Below, piece after piece: positions 35,022-43,710 of a stretch of 64,000 bases of DNA; position 1 is the stretch's first letter, and each line of letters begins with the position of its first letter. Location: the NCBI RefSeq assembly GCF_019636155.1, contig NZ_JAHBYB010000003.1, positions 248,001-312,000 of the forward strand. The letters are read 5' to 3'. A program made the translations under genes and the position numbers. This stretch comes from Brevundimonas sp. (lineage in GTDB: Bacteria; Pseudomonadota; Alphaproteobacteria; Caulobacterales; Caulobacteraceae). The notes beneath the pieces are model-generated. The model ran no database searches, was not told the DNA's origin, and saw only the letters and a program-made list of their open reading frames with translations.

Positions 35022-35944
35022 CAGCCCAGCACCGTTCCCGGCGCGAGGGGGAAGCCGCGCAGCATCTCGTCCGCGCCCTGGGCCGACTTGCCCGCGCGCT
35101 GGACCCGGACCAGGCGCACCGCGCCCGAACCGCAGGCCACGGTCAAGGAGTCGTCCAGCACGGTTCCAGGCGCGGCCGAGCCGTTGGCCATGGCGGACAT
35201 CAGGACCTTGATGCGGTTGGGCCCATCAGGGCCCTGAACCTCGAACCAGGCGCCGGGGAAGGGCGACAGGCCTCGGATGTGGGCGTCCACCTGGGCCGCC
35301 GGGCGGTTCCAGTCGATCCGGGCCTCGGCCGGGGTGATCTTGCGGGCGTAGGTGGGTTCGCCCTCCTGGGGCGTTTCGGTCGCCGCGCCGCGTTCGATGG
35401 CGGCCAGGGCGCGGGGCCACAGGGCGGCGCCCACCGTGGCCATCCGTTCGCCCAGGGACGCGGCCGTGTCGTCGGCCCGGATGGCCATGACCTCGCCCAG
35501 CAGGACGGGACCTTCGTCCAGACCCTCGCTCATCCGCATGATCTGGACCCCGGTCTGGGCGTCGCCGGCCATGATGGCGCGCTGGATCGGCGCCGCCCCG
35601 CGCCAGCGCGGCAGCAGCGACCCATGCAGGTTGAAACAGCCCAGCCGCGGCGCCTCCAGCACCTCGCGCTTCAGGATCTGGCCGAAGGCGACGACGCAGG
35701 CGGCGTCCAGATCCAGACTCTGGAAGATCTCGACCGCCTCGGGCGTCTTCATGGTCTGGGGGGTGAAGACCGACAGGCCCATGGTCTCGGCGAAGGCGTG
35801 GACGGGCGAGGGGGTCAGCTTCTGGCCCCGGCCCCGGGGGCGGGGCGGCTGGGAATAGACGGCCACGATTTCGTGCCCGGCGGCGATCAGCTCGGCCAGG
35901 GACGGCACGGCGAATTCGGGGGTGCCCATGAAGGCGAGGCGCAT
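35021..35944 (-). CDS. fmt: methionyl-tRNA formyltransferase
   Basis: Formylates initiator Met-tRNA; 307 residues. The N-terminal formyltransferase domain starts [16 protein letters not shown]. The catalytic segment [18 protein letters not shown] (about 107-124) carries the Asn/His pair; the C-terminal tRNA-binding domain ends the protein. ATG 35944 is chosen over one four codons upstream. Coupled to truA and next to def, the classical pairing of formylation and deformylation. Confidence 0.96.
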   Translation of the reverse strand: MRLAFMGTPEFAVPSLAELIAAGHEIVAVYSQPPRPRGRGQKLTPSPVHAFAETMGLSVFTPQTMKTPEAVEIFQSLDLDAACVVAFGQILKREVLEAPRLGCFNLHGSLLPRWRGAAPIQRAIMAGDAQTGVQIMRMSEGLDEGPVLLGEVMAIRADDTAASLGERMATVGAALWPRALAAIERGAATETPQEGEPTYARKITPAEARIDWNRPAAQVDAHIRGLSPFPGAWFEVQGPDGPNRIKVLMSAMANGSAAPGTVLDDSLTVACGSGAVRLVRVQRAGKSAQGADEMLRGFPLAPGTVLG

Positions 35945-35971
35945 TGGCAAATCCAAAACCGGGGTCCCGCC

Positions 35972-36005
35972 CTCAAGCCGCGAGCGACCGCGTCACGACC
36001 TCAAG
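35972..36005 (+). repeat. CTCAAGC dispersed repeat, copy 4
   Basis: CTCAAGCCGCGAGCGACCGC then GTCACGACCTCAAG, in the 76-base gap between the 80-residue ORF and fmt. It falls inside an otherwise tightly packed operon, so it would be transcribed. Confidence 0.65.
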
Positions 36006-36020
36006 AGCGCTGGTGAAGCC

Positions 36021-36263
36021 TCAGTCCCAGCGGGTGAAGACGCCGCCGCCCTCGTCCCACTCGCCGCCGGTGTCCAGGACCTCGTCGAAATCCAGCAGGC
36101 GGTCGATCAGCAGGCCGGCGACCAGGCCGATCACCCCGACCCCGACCAGGGTGGCGACCGAGGCCACGCCCGCCTTTTCGGCGCGGGTCAGGCGGCGGCG
36201 GCCCGAGGCGTCGATGACGCGGTTGAAACCCTTGCGGAGGTGGCGGCGGCGGCGCGGGCGCAT
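36021..36263 (-). CDS. 80-residue basic membrane protein, function unknown
   Basis: Starts [12 protein letters not shown] (strongly basic), then one hydrophobic segment (about 32-53, VASVATLVGVGVIGLVAGLL), and a short acidic Gly-rich C-terminus. The positive-inside rule places the tail outside. The start overlaps the def stop by one base, so it is translated with def. I do not recognise the family; the position between def and fmt supports it as real. Confidence 0.65.
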   Translation of the reverse strand: MRPRRRRHLRKGFNRVIDASGRRRLTRAEKAGVASVATLVGVGVIGLVAGLLIDRLLDFDEVLDTGGEWDEGGGVFTRWD

Positions 36264-36838
36264 CAGGCGGCCATCCGGGCGTTTTTCTTGACCTTGGCCA
36301 CGGCGCGCTCGCGCTTCAGCCGCGACAGGTGGTCGATGAACAGGACGCCGTTCAGGTGATCCATCTCGTGCTGGATGCAGACGGCGTAGAGGCCCTCGGC
36401 CTCTTCCTCGACGGTCTGGCCGTCGTAGTTCAGATAGCGGATGCGGACCCGGGCCGGGCGTTCGACGGCGTCGAAATATTCCGGGATCGACAGGCAGCCT
36501 TCCTCGTAGGTGAACATCTCATCCGAGGACCAGAGAATCTCGGGATTGGCGAAATGGCGCGGGTTGCGGCGCTTTTCGGCGGCCTCGGGGGTCTCTTCCT
36601 CGCCCTCTTCGACCTCGCAGGCGCCGTCGCGGTCGCCCAGGTCCATGACGATGACCCGCTTCAGCTCGCCGATCTGGACGGCGGCCAGGCCGATGCCGGG
36701 GGCGGCGTACATCGTCTCCAGCATGTCGTCCATCAGGGCGCGCACGGCGTCGTCCACCCCGGCGACGGGAGCGGAGACCTGCTTCAGGATCGCCAGGTCG
36801 GCGGCGTTGTCGATGGTCAGGATGCGACGGATGGCCAT
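36263..36838 (-). CDS. def: peptide deformylase
   Basis: Iron-dependent enzyme removing formyl groups from nascent proteins; 191 residues. All three motifs are present: [10 protein letters not shown] (motif 1), EEGCLSIPE (motif 2, metal-binding Cys) and QHEMDHLNG (motif 3, HExxH). An acidic insert ([15 protein letters not shown]) between motifs 1 and 2 is longer than in E. coli. First gene of the translation-factor series. Confidence 0.96.
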   Translation of the reverse strand: MAIRRILTIDNAADLAILKQVSAPVAGVDDAVRALMDDMLETMYAAPGIGLAAVQIGELKRVIVMDLGDRDGACEVEEGEEETPEAAEKRRNPRHFANPEILWSSDEMFTYEEGCLSIPEYFDAVERPARVRIRYLNYDGQTVEEEAEGLYAVCIQHEMDHLNGVLFIDHLSRLKRERAVAKVKKNARMAA

Positions 36839-36895
36839 GGCGGTCAGGTAGGGCCCGGCGCGTCCGGGGTCAAGATTTCCCAGCGGGGCGGTGGG

Positions 36896-37309
36896 TTATG
36901 CCGCATCCTGGGGCGGCAGGTCGCGGGGGCGGCGCTGGGCGTCGATGGCGACATAGGTGAAGACCCCATCGGTCACCCGCACGGGCGGGGCGCTGGCGCG
37001 GTTGCGCGACCGTTTCCAGGCCTCGACATGGACCCGGATGGAGGTGCGGCCGGTCTTCAGGATGCGGGCGTAGATCGACACCTCGTCGCCGACGGCCACC
37101 GGCTGGTGGAAGACCATGCCGTCCAGGGCGATGGTGACGCAGCGCCCCTGCGCCCGTTCGAAGGCCGGGGTGGCGCCGGCCAGGTCCATATGGGCCAGCA
37201 GCCAGCCGCCGAAGATGTCGCCTTCGGGATTGGTGTCGGCGGGCATGGCCACGACGCGGCCGACGGGCTGGCCTTGGGGCAGGTCGGAGAGGGAGGCGGG
37301 ATCGGTCAT
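36896..37309 (-). CDS. acyl-CoA thioesterase (YciA-type hot-dog)
   Basis: A 137-residue single hot-dog domain with the YciA/BFIT signature: NPEGDIFGGWLLAHMDLAG at about 26-44 (catalytic Asp and Gly turn), then VTIALDGMVFHQPVAVGDEV and a basic segment VEAWKRSR. It hydrolyses acyl-CoA thioesters, with broad substrate range in family members. A GANTC-bearing repeat (37321-37346) lies 11 bases upstream of its start. Confidence 0.9.
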   Translation of the reverse strand: MTDPASLSDLPQGQPVGRVVAMPADTNPEGDIFGGWLLAHMDLAGATPAFERAQGRCVTIALDGMVFHQPVAVGDEVSIYARILKTGRTSIRVHVEAWKRSRNRASAPPVRVTDGVFTYVAIDAQRRPRDLPPQDAA

Positions 37310-37320
37310 GGCGGGGGCTT

Positions 37321-37346
37321 AGACCATTTTCGGTCCAGCCGGAATC
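37321..37346. repeat. second copy of the GANTC-bearing repeat half
   Basis: Matches 22703-22728 at 24 of 26 positions, including the CcrM motif GAATC. As at cpdR, it lies immediately upstream of a minus-strand start codon. The right half of the palindrome is not conserved here. Confidence 0.55.
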
Positions 37347-37357
37347 CGCGGCGAAGT

Positions 37358-37936
37358 TCAGTCGCCCTGATCGGGTCGGCGCGAACGGGTTGCGCCGGCG
37401 GGCGGCTTCAGGGCCAGCCGACGGGGCGGCGGACTGAAGGCCACGGCCTGGCTGAGAGCCCGCCAGTCGGCGCCCAGGGCCAGGGCGGCGGCCAGGTCCT
37501 CGAACATCGCCCCCTCGCGCAGCCGCCGCCGCAGCAGGGCGACCCCGGCCAGCAGGCGCGCCGCCTCGACCAGGCGGGGGCCGCCGCGCTCCAGGGCGCC
37601 GATGTCCTCCAGCGCGCCATGACGCCAGCCCTGCTCGGGCGGGCGGGCCAGGACCATGGCGAAACGGTCCTCGGGGCTGACCCGTTCGGCGATCCAGCGC
37701 CAGCGTTTGGCCCGCGGCCCCTTGCGATAATGGCCGCGTCGGGTGGGCAGGCCGTGCTCGGCATAGACCGACAGGGCCGTGGCCTCGACCTGGTCCAGCA
37801 GGGCGGTCAGGGCGTTGGCCTCGGGCTCGGCGCGACCGGCCTCTGCGAAGGGGTCGTCCTCGGCCTCGAACCAGGCCGTGGGCGAGCGGCGGCGGAACAG
37901 TCCGCCCCAGCCGCCGGAACCGGAGCCCCAGGCCAT
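37358..37936 (-). CDS. hypothetical protein, function unknown
   Basis: A 192-residue protein I cannot assign. It begins with a Gly/Trp-rich stretch (AWGSGSGGWGGLF), has an acidic segment (about 22-45), a basic patch (RRGHYRKGPRAKRWRW, about 66-81) and a helical, Leu/Ala-rich C-terminal half. No membrane segment or signal peptide. It lies 3 bases after the export gene on the same strand, which suggests cotranscription with the polysaccharide genes and perhaps a regulatory or nucleic-acid-binding role, but that is speculation. Confidence 0.6.
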   Translation of the reverse strand: MAWGSGSGGWGGLFRRRSPTAWFEAEDDPFAEAGRAEPEANALTALLDQVEATALSVYAEHGLPTRRGHYRKGPRAKRWRWIAERVSPEDRFAMVLARPPEQGWRHGALEDIGALERGGPRLVEAARLLAGVALLRRRLREGAMFEDLAAALALGADWRALSQAVAFSPPPRRLALKPPAGATRSRRPDQGD

Positions 37937-37939
37937 GGC

Positions 37940-39100
37940 TCAGTCGATGTTCAGGGCGCTGGTGACCGAGATGTCATAGACCACGCGGCTGATGCTCTGG
38001 ACGAATTCGAAGAATTTCCGCATCTCGGCCGCACCGGCGTGCGGGGCGTAGATGACGTCGTCCGGCTGGATCATGAAATTGTTGGCGATGAAGAAGCCCG
38101 AGGCCTCGGTCAGGTCCAGCTGATAGACGACCGGGACGCCGCGCACCGTGGGGGCCTGGGTCAGGCCCAGGGCCTGGGCCGTCTCGGGCCGCTCGAAGCG
38201 GAAGATCAGGACCCGGCGGGCGTTGGCCAGACCGGAGTTCAGCCCCCCGACCGAACCCAGGGCGCCGGTCAGGCTGAGCTGGCCGGCCGGCATGTCCAGC
38301 TGGCGCACCGCGCCCAGGGCGCCGAAGGTGGCGTAGCGGCGCGGCTTGTAGGCCAGGTTGATGATGTCGTCGCGCCGCAGCCGGACGTTCTCGGTCATGT
38401 CGGTGGCGACGGCGCCCAGGGGGGCCGAATAGGTGCGGCCTTCGCGGCGGATGTTGACGACGATGTCGTCGGCCGGGCGGGTCGGGCCGCCGACGGTGGC
38501 CAGGACATCCAGGATGCGGTCGGCGTTGGCGCTGAGCGGGGCGCGGCCGGGCTGGCGCACATCGCCCAGGATGGTGACGGTGTTGGAGTTGTTCTGGGCC
38601 ACCGAGACGGTGACCTGGGGATTGCCGACCCGGCCCTGGAAGGCGCGGCGGATGGCGTCGGCGGCCTGGGGCGCGGTCAGGCCGTCGACCCGCACGCGTC
38701 CGGCGAAGGGCACGCCCACCTGGCCGTCGCGGTCGACGACCATCAGCGGCAGGGTCTGGGAGCCGGACTGGACGCTGGGTCCGCCGGTGGACGAGCCCAC
38801 GCCGCGGCCGAACAGGGCGCCGGAGGGTTCGAACACCGCCACGGCCAAGGCGTCGCCGATGCCGATCACGTCCAGGGGCGCGTCGCTGGAGGCCTCGGCC
38901 AGACTGCCCAGAAACTGGGGCGGGACGGCTTTGATTCGCTCGGTCAGGGCGAAGTCCAGAGGCACCAGGGCGTAGCCGCCCATGGCGTCGGGAGCCGAGG
39001 CGCCGCGGTCGATCGCCCGACTGGACGGCCCGTCGCGCGGCAGGGTCGAGCAGCCGCCCAGGGCGGCCAGGAGCATCAGGGTCAGGATGGAACGCGACAT
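37940..39100 (-). CDS. polysaccharide export outer-membrane lipoprotein (Wza-like)
   Basis: A 386-residue protein with lipobox LGGC (Cys17). The polysaccharide-export domain starts at about residue 75 (DVIGIGDALAVAVFEPSG), followed by SLBB-type domains (VTILGDVRQPGRAPL; VVYQLDLTEASGFF ... MIQPDDVIYAP). Wza homologues form the outer-membrane export channel for capsule or holdfast polysaccharide. No ABC or Wzc partner gene is within the window. It is first of the export-hypothetical pair and downstream of two glycosyltransferase genes on the same strand. Confidence 0.9.
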   Translation of the reverse strand: MSRSILTLMLLAALGGCSTLPRDGPSSRAIDRGASAPDAMGGYALVPLDFALTERIKAVPPQFLGSLAEASSDAPLDVIGIGDALAVAVFEPSGALFGRGVGSSTGGPSVQSGSQTLPLMVVDRDGQVGVPFAGRVRVDGLTAPQAADAIRRAFQGRVGNPQVTVSVAQNNSNTVTILGDVRQPGRAPLSANADRILDVLATVGGPTRPADDIVVNIRREGRTYSAPLGAVATDMTENVRLRRDDIINLAYKPRRYATFGALGAVRQLDMPAGQLSLTGALGSVGGLNSGLANARRVLIFRFERPETAQALGLTQAPTVRGVPVVYQLDLTEASGFFIANNFMIQPDDVIYAPHAGAAEMRKFFEFVQSISRVVYDISVTSALNID

Positions 39101-39178
39101 GGCGCCTCTGAAGGTCGAACGCCGCCTTGCTTAATAGGCTTTAGGGCAAGGGGCCAGTGGGGATGCGCCGCCGGGCGC

Positions 39179-40447
39179 TCAGGCCCCGTCCAGGGCCTGG
39201 GCGACGCGCTGGAAATGGGCCTGCCAGCTGGGGGCGGGATAGGGGGCGGTCTCGGCCGGGGCGGCGGGCGCGCGGGCGGCCTCTTCCAGGGCACGGAGCC
39301 AGCCCAGGCCGTCCAGGGGATCGATCAGCCGGGCCTGCGGCGTCAGTTCCCGGTGGGCCGGGATGTCCGAGGCGATCAGGCGCACCCCCAGGGCCGAGGC
39401 CTCGACCGCCGGCAGATCGAACCCTTCCACCGACGAGGGCGCCAGCACCGCCCGGGCGCCGCGCATCAGCTCGACCAGGGCGGCGTCGGGCAGGTCGGAG
39501 GCCTGATGCACCAGGCCCTGCAGGGCGGGCGACCGCTCCAGCAGGTCCAGCACGGCCTCGTTCTCCCAGCCGTAGCGGCCGATCAGGGCCAGGCGCGGGG
39601 CCGCGGGCCCCATCCCTTCGGCCAGGCGGCGCCAGACGGTCAGCAGGAAGGCCAGGTTCTTGCGCGCCTCGATGGTGCCGACATGGACGAAATAGGGCGG
39701 GGTCTCGCCCGGCGGGCCGTTGCGGTGGAAGACCGGCTCTATGCCCAGATGGGCCACGGTCACCGGCGGCGGGGCCAGGCCCTCGGCCGCGGCGAAGGCC
39801 GTCAGTTCGTCGGCCGTATATTGCGAGTTCACCAGCACATGGGAGGCGTGGTTCAGGACGATGCGGACCCGGCGGCGATGTTTGGCGGCGTCGCCGGCGC
39901 GGCAGAACTCGGGATGGGTGACCGGGATCAGGTCGTGGATCATCGCCACCCGCCGCGTGCCCTGGGCGGCCAGGCCGGACAGGATGCCCGGAGTGTTCAG
40001 ACTGGTGTGGCCGACGTTGAAATAGAGGCCGCCGGACAGGTCGGCGGGCAGGGCGCGCGAGTTCAGGAACTGGCGCCAGACCCGGCGGGGCCGGCGGACC
40101 CGGCCGGCGGTCTCGCCCTCGGGCGGGGGCGGGGGGCTGAGCACCGAATGGGCCGGGGGCGCCGGCGCGCGCAGGGCGTCGAACAGCCGCTTCTCGTGCG
40201 GGGTCAGGGCGCGGGCGGCGTGGGCCCCGGCCCATTTCCCGCGCATCTCGGCCACGCTGTCGGCGAACCAGGCCGGATCGACCGCCACCAGGGCGTCGCG
40301 CCGCGACCGCACCGGCGACAGGGAGACCTCGGGCAGGGACAGAAGCCATTCGGCATAGGCCAGGCAGACCCGGTCGACGCCGGTCGGGGCCGCCCGCTCG
40401 GTGCGGCTGAGCAGGCGACTGGCGTCGAACAGGATCTGGCCGCGCAT
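39179..40447 (-). CDS. glycosyltransferase, GT4-like
   Basis: GT-B fold glycosyltransferase of 422 residues. The N-terminus (LFDASRLLSRTERAAPTGVDRV) has the GT4 acceptor-domain start. MIHDLIPVTHPEF is at about 168-180. The C-terminal donor domain carries FVHVGTIEARKNLAFLL, LIGRYGWE and the E-x7-E region SVEGFDLPAVEASALG. Probably a mannosyl- or related transferase building the exported polysaccharide. The stop-to-start overlap with the upstream GT gene is one base. Confidence 0.88.
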   Translation of the reverse strand: MRGQILFDASRLLSRTERAAPTGVDRVCLAYAEWLLSLPEVSLSPVRSRRDALVAVDPAWFADSVAEMRGKWAGAHAARALTPHEKRLFDALRAPAPPAHSVLSPPPPPEGETAGRVRRPRRVWRQFLNSRALPADLSGGLYFNVGHTSLNTPGILSGLAAQGTRRVAMIHDLIPVTHPEFCRAGDAAKHRRRVRIVLNHASHVLVNSQYTADELTAFAAAEGLAPPPVTVAHLGIEPVFHRNGPPGETPPYFVHVGTIEARKNLAFLLTVWRRLAEGMGPAAPRLALIGRYGWENEAVLDLLERSPALQGLVHQASDLPDAALVELMRGARAVLAPSSVEGFDLPAVEASALGVRLIASDIPAHRELTPQARLIDPLDGLGWLRALEEAARAPAAPAETAPYPAPSWQAHFQRVAQALDGA

Positions 40448-41760
40448 CAGGCCCCGACTTTGGCGTACAGCTCGCGCAGACGGGCCTGATAGGCTTCGGG
40501 CGAGAATTTCGCCGCCTGGACCCGCCCCTTCTCGATCAGGGCGTCGCGCAGGCCGGCGTCGGCGTCCAGGGCGCGGATGCCGCGGGTGATGGCCGGGACG
40601 TCGTAGGGATCGACGCTGTAGGCCGCGTCGCCGGCCACCTCGGGCAGGGAGCCGCCGGTCGAGGTCAGGACGGCGGTGCCCAGGGCCATGGATTCCAGCA
40701 CCGGCAGGCCGAAGCCTTCATAAAGGGAGGGGAAAAGGGTCGCCTTGGCCCCGCGGATCAGGCTGACCAGCATGGCGAAGGGCATGTATTCGTAGGTCAG
40801 CAGCTTCTCGGACATGCTGCTCTCGGACTTCTTGATCTGGCCCATCAGGGCCGTCTCGCCCTCTTCCAGCCAGGCCCGCCCGCCGATGATGACCAGGGGG
40901 CTGTCGGCGCCCGAGGCCAGATAGGCCTCGACGATCCGGCCCAGGTTCTTCTTGGGCTCGATGGCGCCGAAATAGAGGAAATAGTCCTTCCAGCCGAGGT
41001 CGAAGATGCCCGCCAGCTCGCGGGCCACCTCTTCGTCGGGGCGGTCGGCCAGGGCCGGGGGGACGCTGACGGACTGGTAGGTGTTGGTGACCCGGTCCTC
41101 GGGCACGCCCAGCAGGCGCACCACGTCCTCGCGCGTCTTTTCCGAGACCACGGCGATGTGGTCGGCGCGCCGGACGATGCGACGGCACAGCCGCAGGAAG
41201 GCGGCCTTGTTGTCCAGGGTGGTGTGCGGCAGGCGCAGAGGGATCAGGTCGTGGATGGTGTAGATGTTCGGCACGCCCCGCGCCTCCAGCGGCAGGGGGC
41301 AGGTCCAGTGCATCACGTCCGGCGTCGCCTCGGTCGCGCCCTGGGCGCCCCGGGCGTCGAAGGACAGGGGGGTGAAGGTGCGGTAGCGGGCGAAGGCGTT
41401 GTTGGCCGAGCGGAACAGGTTGCGCGACGACCAGAAATAGTCGGCCCGGGGCATGCCGCCGCCGGTGCGGGGCCAGATCACCTCGCCGGTCGGGCGCACC
41501 GGCCGGGCGCTGCGGCCATAGCGGCTGGCGTAGAGGCCGGCATGGCGCGCCAGGAAGGGCGGCGCCTTGGCCGAGGCGGCGTCGGTCAGGGCGATCTCGT
41601 TCAGCACCGGGTTCTTGCGATAGGGGGCGCCGGGTCCGTAGAGGACCTGGGTCCCCATGCCGATGGCCTGGGCGTTGATCAGCAGGTTCCGGCCGTAGGT
41701 GGCGATGCCCGAGCCCTTGGCCAGGGCCAGGTTGAAGCCGTCGATACAGATGGAAGTCAT
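40447..41760 (-). CDS. glycosyltransferase, GT4-like
   Basis: GT-B fold protein of 437 residues, related in plan to its neighbour. IYTIHDLIPLRLPHTTL marks the acceptor domain; the donor domain has YFLYFGAIEPKKNLGRI, VIIGGRAWLEEGE and the E-x7-E SLYEGFGLPVLESMALG. The ATG is at 41760 and the end overlaps the next GT start by one base, so both enzymes are made together. Substrate unknown. Confidence 0.88.
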   Translation of the reverse strand: MTSICIDGFNLALAKGSGIATYGRNLLINAQAIGMGTQVLYGPGAPYRKNPVLNEIALTDAASAKAPPFLARHAGLYASRYGRSARPVRPTGEVIWPRTGGGMPRADYFWSSRNLFRSANNAFARYRTFTPLSFDARGAQGATEATPDVMHWTCPLPLEARGVPNIYTIHDLIPLRLPHTTLDNKAAFLRLCRRIVRRADHIAVVSEKTREDVVRLLGVPEDRVTNTYQSVSVPPALADRPDEEVARELAGIFDLGWKDYFLYFGAIEPKKNLGRIVEAYLASGADSPLVIIGGRAWLEEGETALMGQIKKSESSMSEKLLTYEYMPFAMLVSLIRGAKATLFPSLYEGFGLPVLESMALGTAVLTSTGGSLPEVAGDAAYSVDPYDVPAITRGIRALDADAGLRDALIEKGRVQAAKFSPEAYQARLRELYAKVGA

Positions 41761-41841
41761 TCGGAACCGGGATTCACATCGCCCCCCTCGGGCCCCGGCG
41801 GTATCCCACCGCCTCGGAAGACGGTCAACCGGCGGTGGCGG

Positions 41842-42837
41842 TCAGGCCACGTATCCCGCCTGAATCAGCTCCGAAATATGGACGATGGCCACGGGGCGGC
41901 CGTCGTCGACGACGAACAGATTGTTGATCCGGTTGGACGCCAGGCGGTCGACCACGTCGCTCATCCGGGCGTCGGGGCCGACGGTGATCGGCCGGGGGCT
42001 CATGATGTCGGCGGCGCTCAGGGCCGAGATGTCCTGGGCGAAGGCGCGACGCAGGTCGCCGTCGGTGACCATCCCCGCCAGGGTTCCGTCGGCGCGGACC
42101 ACGGCCACGGCCCCCTTTCGCCCCTCGGTGATGGCCGAGACGGTCTCGGCGAAGCTGGCGGATTCCGGCACGCTGGCGGGGGCGGGGTGGTTGTCGCCCA
42201 TCCATTCGCGCACGCTCTGCAGGCTCATGCCCAGGGCGCCGCCGGGGTGGTGCAGGCCGAAATCCATGGCCGAGAAACCGCGCCGGTCCATCAGCACCAT
42301 GGCCAGGGCGTCGCCCAGGGCCAGGGTCATCAGGGTCGAGGTGGTGGGGGCCAGGCCGTTGGGGCAGGCCTCGGCCACCTTGGGCATCAGCAGGGTGACG
42401 TCCGAATGCCGCGCCAGGAAGCTGGAGGCCCGCTGGGTCATGCCGATGACGGGGATGTCGTTGCGATGGCAGAAGATCAGCGGATCGCGCAGTTCACGGC
42501 TCTCGCCCGAGTTGGACAGGGCCAGAAGGGTGGTGTCCGAACGCAGCATGCCCAGGTCGCCGTGGCTCATTTCCGCCGGGTGGACGAAGAAGGCGTTGGT
42601 GCCGGTGGAGGCCAGGGTGGCGGCGATCTTGCCGCCGATGTGGCCCGACTTGCCCATGCCGGTGACGACCACATAGCCGGGGCGGCTCAGGATCACCTCG
42701 CAGGCGCGGGCCAGGCTGACGTCGATCGACCGCTCAAGGGCGTCCAGGGCGGCGATGTTCAGCCGGACGACCTCGCGGGCGCGGTCGGTCATGGCGGACA
42801 GGATTTCGGGGGTCGAAGGCGCGATCTCGGCGTTCAT
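41842..42837 (-). CDS. kdsD: arabinose-5-phosphate isomerase (KpsF/KdsD/GutQ)
   Basis: Isomerises ribulose-5-phosphate to arabinose-5-phosphate, precursor of Kdo. 331 residues: an N-terminal SIS domain (VVVTGMGKSGHIGGKIAATL; HPAEMSHGDLGM; SNSGESRE) and two C-terminal CBS domains (from about 210; TDGDLRRAF; MVTDGD; NNLFVVDDGRP). ATG 42837 (MNAEIAPSTPE) chosen; the longer frame runs into the otsB promoter region. It suits LPS or capsule synthesis, fitting the surrounding polysaccharide genes. Confidence 0.92.
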   Translation of the reverse strand: MNAEIAPSTPEILSAMTDRAREVVRLNIAALDALERSIDVSLARACEVILSRPGYVVVTGMGKSGHIGGKIAATLASTGTNAFFVHPAEMSHGDLGMLRSDTTLLALSNSGESRELRDPLIFCHRNDIPVIGMTQRASSFLARHSDVTLLMPKVAEACPNGLAPTTSTLMTLALGDALAMVLMDRRGFSAMDFGLHHPGGALGMSLQSVREWMGDNHPAPASVPESASFAETVSAITEGRKGAVAVVRADGTLAGMVTDGDLRRAFAQDISALSAADIMSPRPITVGPDARMSDVVDRLASNRINNLFVVDDGRPVAIVHISELIQAGYVA

Positions 42838-42948
42838 GACCGGGAATTGCACCAGGGCGGCCGGTTGCACAACCGGGCGAAGGCCGACAACCTTAGCCGG
42901 CCTGAGGCGTTGAACGCGCCGGGACCCCAGCGCCACATCGAAGGATCC

Positions 42949-43710
42949 ATGCCGACACAAGCCGGAAACTCACAGCCGTCGCCCCCCACGCCTCCGGTCC
43001 GCGCCGCCGGCGTGGCCCTGTTCCTGGACATCGACGGCGTGCTGGCGCCCATCGCCGCGACGCCGGAAGGGGTCGGCCCCGACCCGCGCCGCACGGCGGT
43101 GCTGGAACGGCTGGCCCGGAAGCTGGACGGGCGGCTGGCGATCCTCAGCGGTCGGACCCTGGCCGAGATCGACCGGATCGCCGGCACGCCCCTGGCCGCG
43201 GCGGCCGGGGTGCATGGGCTGGAGCGGCGCCAGGACGGCCGGACCCTGCGCGTCGCCGCCGACCCGGCCCTGGGCGACGCGGTCCAGGCCTTCCGCGACT
43301 TCGCCCGCGACCGGCCGGGCGCACGGGTCGAGGACAAGGGGCTGGCCACGGCCCTGCACTATCGCCTGGCGCCCGATCACGCCCATGCGGCCCTGGACCT
43401 GGCCCGCGACCTGGCCGACGCCAGCGGCCTGAGCCTGCAGCGCGGGGACATGGTGGTCGAGCTGCGGACGCCCGGCGCCGACAAGGGGGCGGCCCTGACG
43501 GCCTTCATGCAGAGCCCGCCGTTCGCGGGGGCGGTCCCGGTCATGCTGGGCGACGACCTGACGGACGAGGACGCCTTCCGCGCCGCCGCGGCCCTGGGCG
43601 GCTATGGGGTGCTGGTGGGGCCCGCGCGCGAGACGGCGGCGACCCGGCGCCTGGCGGACCAGGGCCAGGTGCTGGACTGGCTGGAAGCGGTGGCGGAGGC
43701 GGACGGATGA
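42949..43710 (+). CDS. otsB: trehalose-6-phosphate phosphatase
   Basis: HAD-family OtsB, 253 residues. Motif I is LFLDIDGVLAPIA near residue 25; motif II is AILSGRTLAEID; LEDRGD-type cap elements and MLGDDLTDEDAF (motif IV) are present. It removes phosphate from trehalose-6-phosphate, giving the osmoprotectant trehalose. It overlaps the GH15 gene by four bases (ATGA). Confidence 0.93.
   Translation: MPTQAGNSQPSPPTPPVRAAGVALFLDIDGVLAPIAATPEGVGPDPRRTAVLERLARKLDGRLAILSGRTLAEIDRIAGTPLAAAAGVHGLERRQDGRTLRVAADPALGDAVQAFRDFARDRPGARVEDKGLATALHYRLAPDHAHAALDLARDLADASGLSLQRGDMVVELRTPGADKGAALTAFMQSPPFAGAVPVMLGDDLTDEDAFRAAAALGGYGVLVGPARETAATRRLADQGQVLDWLEAVAEADG

Noticed and set aside
39123..39140. CtrA box upstream of the polysaccharide export gene
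   Set aside because: TTAATAGGCT-TTAG has a 6-base spacer and a mismatch, so it falls short of TTAA-N7-TTAA.
36329..40489. A plus-strand open frame of nearly 1400 codons across def to the glycosyltransferase
   Set aside because: It is antisense to five genes with clear motifs, and the product is His/Gly/Gln-rich without domains: a GC-skew artefact.
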